Positions 6,033 through 11,009 of a stretch of 11,009 nucleotides of DNA are shown here, piece by piece. Every line of letters starts with the position of its first letter. Positions within the stretch are counted from its first letter, which is position 1. The DNA comes from an uncultured Oscillibacter sp. (GTDB taxonomy: Bacteria; Bacillota; Clostridia; Oscillospirales; Oscillospiraceae). The notes beneath the pieces were generated by a model. That model was not told the DNA's origin. It made no database searches and saw only the letters and a program-made list of their open reading frames with translations. The DNA is taken from positions 1 to 11,009 of the forward strand of contig URTS01000058.1 of the NCBI GenBank assembly GCA_900550685.1. The letters run 5' to 3'. The position numbers were made by a program, and so were the translations under genes.

Positions 6033-7397
6033 TTATGCCTCCTTCTTCTCTTCCGCGGCCTTCTTGGCCTCTGCGGCAGCCTTATCGGCAGCCGCCTTGT
6101 TCTTCACCAGCTGCTTGGCGGTCTTGAACATATGGGTCAGGTGCATGCGGGCGGGGCAGGCGTAAGCGCAGGCGCCGCACTCCATGCAGTCCATGATGTG
6201 GGCCTCGTTCAGCTCGTCGATCATGCCCTTTTCGGCATACTGATACATGAACAGGGGCTCCAGGTGCATGGGGCAGGCGGCAACGCATTTGCCGCAGCGG
6301 ATGCACTGGGGATGCTCAACGGTCTGCTCTTCCTTCTCGCAGAAGGCCAGGATGGCGCCGGTGCCCTTGGCCACGGGGATATCCGCGGTGTACTGGGCCA
6401 TACCCATCATGGGGCCGCCGGCGATGAGCTTGTAAGTGCCGTCCTTCACGCCGCCGCAGGCGTCCAGCAGCAGGGACACGGGGGTGCCGATGGGGCACTC
6501 CAGGTTTTTGGGATCCACGATGCCGGAGCCGGACACGGTGACCACCTTGCGCACCACGGGCATACCGGTGGTGATGGCCTTGTTGATGGCGATGGTGGTG
6601 TTGATGTTGAACACGGCGCAGCCCACGTTTGCGGGCAGGCCGCCGGGAGGCACCTGACGGCCGGTGATGGCCTGGATCAGCTGCTTCTCACCGCCCTGGG
6701 GGTAACGGCAGCGCAAGGCTTCCACCACCACGGGGGCCTTCTTCTCAGCGATGACCTTGTTCAGAGCGTCAATGCCGTTCTTCTTGTTGTCCTCTACGCC
6801 GATGGTGACCTTGTCAACACCGAACATCTTGGCAAGATAGGTAGCGCCGCCGATGATGTCGGCAGTGCGCTCCAGCATGGCCCGGTGGTCGCCGGTGATG
6901 TAGGGCTCGCACTCAGCGCCGTTGATGATGACGTCCGTCACCTTGCCGATGCCGCCAGAGATCTTCACGTGGGTGGGGAACGTTGCGCCGCCCATACCGA
7001 CGATACCGGCGTTCTTCACGATCTCCACCATTTCCTCCACGGTCAGGGCATCGGGATCGGCGGGAGCCTTCACCTCTTCGCTGACAGTATCCTGGAAGTC
7101 GTTTTCGATCACCACGGACATCATATCACCGCCCATAGAGAAGGGGCGGGGCTCGATGGCCTTCACGGTGCCGGAAACGCTGGCATGGATGGGGGCGCCC
7201 AGCCCCTTGAATTCGCCGATCTTCTGGCCAACCTTCACCTGGTCGCCCACTTTAACAATGGGGGTGCAGGGTGCGCCAAAGTGCATCGACATGGGGATGA
7301 CCACGGTGGCTGGGGGTGCCAGCTGCTCGATGGCCTTTTCATTGGTCGCGGCCTTCATGTCATGGGGATGAACGCCGCCAAAGAAAGCTTGTGCCAT
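6033..7397 (-). CDS. rnfC: Rnf complex subunit RnfC, NADH/FMN/iron-sulfur protein
   Basis: A 454-residue peripheral protein at the NAD+ end of the complex, first gene of the operon. Seen in order: the FGGVHPHD N-terminal motif, a barrel-sandwich domain (about 40-82), the flavin/nucleotide region GIVGMGGATFPTHVK (131-145) with INGAECEPYITGDHR (158-172), an SLBB-like region, and two 4Fe-4S clusters CIRCGKCVAACP (C365/C368/C371/C375) and CMECGACAYACP (C404/C407/C410/C414). The tail (430-454) is Ala/Lys/Glu-rich. I chose ATG at 7397 because GAGGTGA sits 5 nt upstream; an in-frame GTG at 7406 would add three residues but is itself part of that ribosome binding site. Confidence 0.97.
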   Translation of the reverse strand: MAQAFFGGVHPHDMKAATNEKAIEQLAPPATVVIPMSMHFGAPCTPIVKVGDQVKVGQKIGEFKGLGAPIHASVSGTVKAIEPRPFSMGGDMMSVVIENDFQDTVSEEVKAPADPDALTVEEMVEIVKNAGIVGMGGATFPTHVKISGGIGKVTDVIINGAECEPYITGDHRAMLERTADIIGGATYLAKMFGVDKVTIGVEDNKKNGIDALNKVIAEKKAPVVVEALRCRYPQGGEKQLIQAITGRQVPPGGLPANVGCAVFNINTTIAINKAITTGMPVVRKVVTVSGSGIVDPKNLECPIGTPVSLLLDACGGVKDGTYKLIAGGPMMGMAQYTADIPVAKGTGAILAFCEKEEQTVEHPQCIRCGKCVAACPMHLEPLFMYQYAEKGMIDELNEAHIMDCMECGACAYACPARMHLTHMFKTAKQLVKNKAAADKAAAEAKKAAEEKKEA

Positions 7398-7402
7398 TGT
7401 CT

Positions 7403-7409
7403 TCACCTC
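7403..7409 (-). promoter_or_regulatory. ribosome binding site that fixes the rnfC start
   Basis: GAGGTGA on the minus strand, 5 nt before the ATG at 7397. The GTG inside it (7406) is in frame, but has no good site of its own. Confidence 0.75.
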
Positions 7410-7441
7410 ATTCTTACTCCATTGATAGGCGCCAAAATTCT

Positions 7442-7485
7442 CCCTGTCCCGTCATCCGCCGGATGACGCGGCAGGGCGAGCCCTG
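7442..7485 (-). promoter_or_regulatory. rnf leader with competing hairpins
   Basis: In the leader RNA of rnf, CAGGG (7485-7481) can pair with CCCTG (7476-7472) across a 4-nt loop. The same CCCTG can pair instead with a second CAGGG (7446-7442), enclosing an 8-bp hairpin (CGTCATCC, 3-nt loop, GGATGACG; 7468-7450). The two folds exclude each other for the central arm. No T-run follows, so this is not a terminator. It may be a protein-binding or mRNA-stability structure. It matches no riboswitch I recognise. Confidence 0.45.
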
Positions 7486-7509
7486 GCACACTACCACATA
7501 CTGGGCTAG

Positions 7510-7538
7510 ATTTTACACCACAAATGCAAAAATGTCCA
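7510..7538 (-). promoter_or_regulatory. sigma-A-type promoter of the rnf operon
   Basis: On the minus strand: -35 TGGACA (7538-7533), a 17-bp spacer, and -10 TAAAAT (7515-7510), one mismatch from consensus in each box. Transcription should start near 7503, giving a leader of about 105 nt before the rnfC ATG. With the terminator at 2156-2191 this defines one transcript of roughly 5.3 kb. Confidence 0.8.
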
Positions 7539-7691
7539 GACTGTGAATACAATTTTTATAGGAAATTTGTCGAAATGCCCGCATTTTTTTCTATTCTGTC
7601 CAATTTTTTCACGTAATCGTTTGGCGATATTTGGCAATCTCCATATCCTTCCGGCGGTTTTCCGCCGCTTTCCCGGCCTTTTTACCTGCTC
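7539..7691. other. A/T-richer divergent intergenic segment, no gene
   Basis: Middle of the 404-nt gap between rnfC and the DUF975 gene. It is clearly more A/T-rich than its surroundings, with T-runs. It holds a perfect 6-bp hairpin CGGCGG-TTTT-CCGCCG (7652-7667), not followed by a T-run, and a pair of TTTGGC direct repeats exactly 10 bp apart (7620, 7630). Short lysine-rich ORFs on the minus strand lack ribosome binding sites. I see no gene here. Confidence 0.5.
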
Positions 7692-7720
7692 TTGCCTTTT
7701 CTCCCGGCATGTGATATAAA
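7692..7720 (+). promoter_or_regulatory. extended -10 promoter for the DUF975 gene
   Basis: -35 TTGCCT (7692-7697), 17-bp spacer, TG-N extension (7712-7714) and -10 TATAAA (7715-7720). Transcription would begin near 7727. It diverges from the rnf promoter, whose -35 is about 150 bp away. Confidence 0.7.
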
Positions 7721-7734
7721 ATATGGTATTGTGC

Positions 7735-7784
7735 ACCGGACGCGCCGCCTGCGCGCCGGTCCCGTCCGCCCAGGTGCGGGCGGA
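7735..7784 (+). promoter_or_regulatory. two tandem GC-rich hairpins in the DUF975 gene leader
   Basis: Hairpin 1: ACCGG-(A bulge)-CGCGC (7735-7745), loop CGCCT, then GCGCG-CCGGT (7751-7760), ten pairs. Hairpin 2: TCCGCCC (7765-7771), 6-nt loop, GGGCGGA (7778-7784), ending 4 nt before the GGAGG site. Neither is followed by T residues. Hairpin 2 may influence access to the ribosome binding site, or the pair may stabilise the 5' end. Confidence 0.55.
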
Positions 7785-7788
7785 GAAT

Positions 7789-7793
7789 GGAGG
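7789..7793 (+). promoter_or_regulatory. ribosome binding site that fixes the DUF975 gene start
   Basis: GGAGG with 8 nt to the ATG at 7802. It overlaps the alternative in-frame ATG at 7787, which has no upstream site, so the longer 268-residue reading is unlikely. Confidence 0.85.
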
Positions 7794-7801
7794 ATTTATT
7801 T

Positions 7802-8593
7802 ATGTTCGATATGCCCAACCGCGCCGAGTTAAAGCAGCAGGCCCGGGAGCTGCTGCAAACGGCGCAGGTCTCTCCCAAGGGCCTCACCGCCCTCTACTGC
7901 GGTCTGACCCTGGTTTTGAATCTGTTGGACTACTTCGCCGGCAGTCTCATCCCCGGCGGCGCGCCGGAGGTCCTCACCACCTTCGTCTCCATCTTCACCA
8001 ACCTGGCCGGGTGGATCCTGGCCGCCGGCTTTACCCTCTACTGCATGGGCATCCGCCGGCACGAGGTGACGGAGTACGGCACTTTGTTCGATGGCTTCTC
8101 CTTCACCGGCAAGATCATTGCCCTGAACTTCGTGATGAGCTTCTTCATTTTACTGTGGTCCATGCTCTTCGTGGTCCCCGGCATCATCGCTTATTACCGC
8201 TACAACTTCGCCCTGTATAACCTGTATGACAATCCGGGCCTGAATATTATGGAAGCCCTGGAAATGAGCAAGCAGCAGACCCGGGGCTGGAAGCTGGAGC
8301 TTTTGAAGCTGGATCTGAGCTACCTGGGCTGGGCGCTGCTGAGCCTGCTGCCCGCCCTGTATGTAGACGGTCAGCGGTACATGCAGGCCCTGGGGGATCC
8401 CGCCTCCATTCTCTCCGTTGGCTCCACCCTGCCGGAGATCCTGGTGTGCGGCCTGTGGTCCCTGGCGGTGTCCCTGTTCTTCCTGCCCAATTACCAGTGC
8501 GTCAGCCTGGATTACTTCGATGCCGCCAAGGCCGCTGTGCCCGGCGGCCGGACCTTCCGGGACGGCGGCCCCGACGATCTGGGCAGCTTCTGA
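7802..8593 (+). CDS. DUF975 family integral membrane protein
   Basis: A 263-residue membrane protein of unknown function. The N-terminus (NRAELKQQARELL) is amphipathic and charged, as in DUF975 proteins. It is followed by probable membrane segments near 29-50, 61-83, 105-135, 172-188 and 211-229. Family-typical stretches are VPGIIAYYRYNFALYNLYDNP (124-144, conserved through G-I-I-x-Y-R-Y), EALEMSKQQTRGWK (a Sk-x-x-x-x-G-x-K block) and LDLSYLGWALL (L-S-x-x-G-W). It is transcribed divergently from rnf from its own promoter. Nothing ties it functionally to Rnf or to the following regulator. Family assignment rests on remembered motifs. Confidence 0.85.
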   Translation: MFDMPNRAELKQQARELLQTAQVSPKGLTALYCGLTLVLNLLDYFAGSLIPGGAPEVLTTFVSIFTNLAGWILAAGFTLYCMGIRRHEVTEYGTLFDGFSFTGKIIALNFVMSFFILLWSMLFVVPGIIAYYRYNFALYNLYDNPGLNIMEALEMSKQQTRGWKLELLKLDLSYLGWALLSLLPALYVDGQRYMQALGDPASILSVGSTLPEILVCGLWSLAVSLFFLPNYQCVSLDYFDAAKAAVPGGRTFRDGGPDDLGSF

Positions 8594-8615
8594 GCCCGTC
8601 TGCGCCGTCTTTTTT
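8561..8615 (+). terminator. possible terminator after the DUF975 gene
   Basis: GACGGCG (8561-8567) can pair with CGCCGTC (8603-8609), followed directly by six Ts (8610-8615). The interior can form GGGC/GCCC (8581-8584, 8594-8597) around the stop codon. The 35-nt loop is unusually large, so confidence is low. Confidence 0.3.
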
Positions 8616-8683
8616 CCGCTTTTTCTGCCCCGGCAGGCCCTGCCCGCCGGGGCGGCTCATTTACTCACAGACAGGAGTGCGCC

Positions 8684-10078
8684 ATGCTGACCTATCCCAT
8701 GGAGGAGCGGGGCTCCTTACCTTTATATGAATACCTCTGCCGCCGTATCCGTTCAGATATCCTAAACGGCACGCTGCCCGCCGGGACCCGTCTGCCCTCC
8801 AAGCGGGCTTTGGCGGAGCATCTCCACGTCTCCGTCATCACCGTGGAGGGGGCGTACAGCCAGCTGGAGGCGGAGGGCTATCTGCAGGCCCTGCCCAAGC
8901 GGGGCTTCTTCGTCTCCGCCGTAGAGCAGACGCCCCCCGCCCCCCGGGAGACCGTCTCCCTGCCGGAGCCGGAGGCCCCCCGCTGGCGGCTGGACCTGAG
9001 CCGCAACCAGGTGGACACCGCCCGGTTCCCTGTCTCCACCTGGGCCAAGCTCACCCGGCAGGTCCTCTCTGAGGAGCCGGAGGCCCTGCTGTCCCCGGTG
9101 CCCCACCAGGGGCTGCCCGCCCTGCGGCAGGCCATCGCCGCCGACCTCCGGGACTTCAAGGGCATGGCCGTCTCTCCGGAGCAGATCGTCATCGGTGCCG
9201 GCGCGGAGTACCTGTACCTGCTGCTGGCCCAGCTGCTGGGCCGGGACACGGTTTTTGCCGCCGAGGACCCCGGCTACCCCAAGATCCGCCAGGTCTACCG
9301 GGCCTGTGGCGTCTCCTGCGTCCCCATCCCCTTAGACGGCCAGGGGGTGGATCCCGCCGCCCTTGCCGCCTCCGGCGCCAGGGCCCTTCACATCTCCCCC
9401 AACCACCAGTACCCCACCGGACTGGTGACACCCATTGCCCGGCGGCAGGCCCTGCTGCGGTGGGCGGAGGAACAGGCGGGCACCATCATTGAGGACGATT
9501 ACGACAGTGAGTTCCGCTTCACCGGCCGCCCCATCCCCACTCTGCAGAGCATCGACCTCCGGGGGCGTGTGATCTACCTGAACACCTTTTCTCAGACCAT
9601 TTCCCCCTCCATGCGCCTGGGCTTTCTGGTGCTGCCCCTCCGGCTGCTGGACCGCTACCGCCGGGAACTGGGGTTCTACGCCTGCACCGTTCCGGCCCTG
9701 GAGCAGCACGTGCTGGCCCGCTTCATCTCCGGCGGCCACTATGAGCGCCACCTTTCCCGGATGCGCAAGGAATACCGGGACCGCCGGGCGGAGGTGGTGG
9801 AGGCCTTTCGCTCCAGCGCCCTGGCCCCCCGGGTCACCTTTTCCGAGGAGCGCTCCGGCCTGCACTTCCTGCTGCGGCTGAACACCCAGCGCTCCGATGG
9901 GGAGCTGGGCCAGCTGGCCGCCCGCTCCGGCATCCGACTCAGCTTCTTGTCAGAATACGCCGCCATGGCGAATCCCGCCTTTGCCCATACCCTGGTTATC
10001 AATTACGCGGGCCTCTCCCCCCAGCGGCTGCCGGAGGCCGTCCGCCTACTCTCCGAAGTGCTGCTGCCGCTACTGTGA
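8684..10078 (+). CDS. MocR-family (GntR-type HTH plus aminotransferase-like) regulator lacking the PLP lysine
   Basis: A 464-residue fusion of an N-terminal GntR winged helix (about 13-78: PLYEYLCRRIRSDIL, LPSKRALAEHLHVS, LEAEGYL, KRGFFVS) to a fold-type I aminotransferase-like domain (about 105-464). Cofactor-site features present: GAGAEYLYLL (171-180), SPNHQYPTG (238-246), EDDYDSEFRF (270-279), and R311 in SPSMRLGF. The residue that should form the Schiff base with PLP (the Lys of the usual FSK-T motif) is Gln304 here (TFSQTISP; codon CAG at 9593-9595). Spacing from D271 to Q304 is 33, equal to D279-K312 of GabR as I recall it. MocR proteins usually sense amines or amino acids via PLP and regulate adjacent genes; the likely target is the permease gene 35 nt downstream. 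AGGAG at 8673-8677 supports the start. No clear own promoter is visible. Confidence 0.93.
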   Translation: MLTYPMEERGSLPLYEYLCRRIRSDILNGTLPAGTRLPSKRALAEHLHVSVITVEGAYSQLEAEGYLQALPKRGFFVSAVEQTPPAPRETVSLPEPEAPRWRLDLSRNQVDTARFPVSTWAKLTRQVLSEEPEALLSPVPHQGLPALRQAIAADLRDFKGMAVSPEQIVIGAGAEYLYLLLAQLLGRDTVFAAEDPGYPKIRQVYRACGVSCVPIPLDGQGVDPAALAASGARALHISPNHQYPTGLVTPIARRQALLRWAEEQAGTIIEDDYDSEFRFTGRPIPTLQSIDLRGRVIYLNTFSQTISPSMRLGFLVLPLRLLDRYRRELGFYACTVPALEQHVLARFISGGHYERHLSRMRKEYRDRRAEVVEAFRSSALAPRVTFSEERSGLHFLLRLNTQRSDGELGQLAARSGIRLSFLSEYAAMANPAFAHTLVINYAGLSPQRLPEAVRLLSEVLLPLL

Positions 10079-10100
10079 CCCCTATTCCAAATCACCTCCG

Positions 10101-10105
10101 GGAGG
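10101..10105 (+). promoter_or_regulatory. ribosome binding site of the permease gene
   Basis: GGAGG 8 nt before the ATG at 10114. A complementary CCTCC (10095-10099) lies next to it, so a small hairpin could partly mask the site. The 35-nt gap after the MocR gene holds no recognisable promoter or terminator, which suggests co-transcription. Confidence 0.8.
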
Positions 10106-10113
10106 AATTTTCT

Positions 10114-11005
10114 ATGAGTCCTGTGACCCGCGCCAAACTGGACCTGATCTTCTCCGTGGCCGTATTCGGCACCATCGGCATTTTCGTCCGCTCCATCCCC
10201 CTGCCCTCCAGTGTCATCGCCCTGGCGCGGGGTGCCGTGGGCGCTGCCTTTCTGCTTCTGCTGGCCCGTCTTCGACATACGCCTATCGACAAGGCGTCCC
10301 TCCGCCGCCAGTGGAAGCTGCTGGTGCTTTCCGCCGCCATGATGAGCTTCAACTGGATCACCCTGTTTGAAGCTTACCGCTACACCACCGTGGCCACTGC
10401 CACCCTCTGCTACTACACGGCCCCCATTTTCGTGACCCTGGCCTCTCCCCTGCTTTTAAAAGAGCGGCTGACGGCCCGGAAGCTCTTCTGCGTCTGTCTG
10501 GCGCTGGCAGGCATGGTGTTCGTCTCCGGCGTGCCCCAGTCCGGCCTGCCGGGTCCCTCCGAGGCCCGGGGCATCCTGCTGGCCCTCTGCTCCGCCGCCC
10601 TGTATGCCGGTGTCATCCTCCTCAACAAATACCTGGCGGACGTTCCCGCCTATGACCGCACGGTTTTGCAGCTGGCCGCCGCAGCGGTGGTGATGGTGCC
10701 CTACATTCTGCTGACGGAGGACCTCTCCGCCCTCACCTTCACCCCCCTGGGCACCGTACTGCTGCTGATCGTGGCGGTGTTCCACACCGGCTGGTGCTAC
10801 TCCCTGTACTTCGGCTCCATGACGGTGCTGTCCGCCCAGACGGCGGCGCTGTTCAGTTACATCGACCCCATCGTGGCCATTCTCCTCTCCGCCCTGCTCT
10901 TAAAGGAGCCCCTGGGTTGGAGCGGAATGCTGGGGGGCAGCCCTGGTGCTGGGCTCCACTCTGGTCAGCGAACTGCCGGTGAGCCGGAAAGTCCCCCAAA
11001 AATAA
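10114..11005 (+). CDS. EamA/DMT-family permease, frameshifted near the 3' end
   Basis: A drug/metabolite transporter superfamily membrane protein with about ten helices in two EamA repeats. Repeat ends are recognisable: TVATATLCYYTAPIFVTLAS followed by LLLKERLT, and SAQTAALFSYIDPIVAILLS followed by LLLKEPLG. Such permeases export or import amino acids or small metabolites; the substrate is unknown. The reading frame from ATG 10114 is intact for 274 codons to the six-G run at 10932-10937. Beyond it, the original frame reads non-hydrophobic residues with no stop before the window ends. Skipping one G restores a hydrophobic last helix (AALVLGSTLVSELP), a basic tail and a TAA at 11003-11005, giving 296 residues, normal for the family. 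The single extra G is either a sequencing error or a real recent mutation or phase-variable tract. The pairing with an upstream MocR gene resembles B. subtilis ycxD-ycxC. Confidence 0.88.
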
Positions 11006-11009
11006 AAGA

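Noticed and set aside
7404..7406. GTG as the rnfC start codon (457 residues)
   Set aside because: This GTG lies inside the GAGGTGA ribosome binding site that fits the ATG at 7397 better, and the resulting N-terminus matches the RnfC family.
7539..7560. Possible Rex (NADH-sensing repressor) site near the rnf promoter, with a TGTGAA half-site
   Set aside because: Only one half-site is visible; the second inverted half does not match, so I do not call an operator.
7506..7736. Lysine/arginine-rich short frames on the minus strand in the divergent intergenic region, including a 33-codon frame starting MPGEKARAGKK
   Set aside because: No ribosome binding site before any start; the 76-codon frame runs through the rnf promoter. 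Basic composition follows from A-rich sequence.
8627..8653. Perfect 8-bp hairpin (GCCCCGGC/GCCGGGGC) between the DUF975 and MocR genes as a terminator
   Set aside because: No T-run follows it on either strand. It may be a structured leader or operator for the MocR gene, but there is nothing to support a specific role.

Overview
The window looks like chromosome from a high-GC, strictly anaerobic member of the Clostridia. An Oscillospiraceae-type gut bacterium (Flavonifractor/Lawsonibacter-like) is my best guess, inferred from the Rnf complex in clostridial gene order C-D-G-E-A-B, strong GGAGG ribosome binding sites, a DUF975 membrane protein, a YkpA-type ABC-F protein and GC-rich codons. No rRNA, tRNA, CRISPR array or transposase gene was seen.

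Layout. (1) 1-167: downstream flank of the ABC-F gene, holding a long inverted repeat with a branched interior. (2) 168-1775, minus: ABC-F ATPase whose second ATPase site is degenerate. (3) 1776-2201: a regulatory stretch with a near-consensus promoter (TTGACA-N17-CATAAT), a leader of about 250 nt containing an intrinsic terminator, two tiny ORFs chained by ATGA overlaps that lead into the ABC-F start, and then the Rnf operon terminator. (4) 2202-7397, minus: the complete rnfCDGEAB operon, encoding the membrane ferredoxin:NAD+ oxidoreductase that couples electron transfer to Na+ or H+ export. It has one promoter (7510-7538), a hairpin-rich leader and a strong terminator (2156-2191). (5) 7398-7801: divergent intergenic region. 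(6) 7802-8593, plus: DUF975 membrane protein behind two stacked 5'-UTR hairpins. (7) 8684-11005, plus: a MocR-type regulator followed 35 nt later by an EamA/DMT permease, a pairing like the B. subtilis ycxD/ycxC neighbours.

How the parts work together. The six Rnf genes form one machine: RnfC and RnfB are the iron-sulfur electron-entry/exit subunits, RnfD and RnfG carry covalently bound FMN, and RnfA and RnfE form the membrane core. The MocR protein probably controls the adjacent permease.

Most notable points: the ABC-F leader looks like an attenuator with coupled leader ORFs; the MocR protein has Gln instead of the PLP-binding Lys; the ABC-F protein has a natural E-to-Q change in its second Walker B; and the permease gene has a frameshift in a six-G run close to its end.
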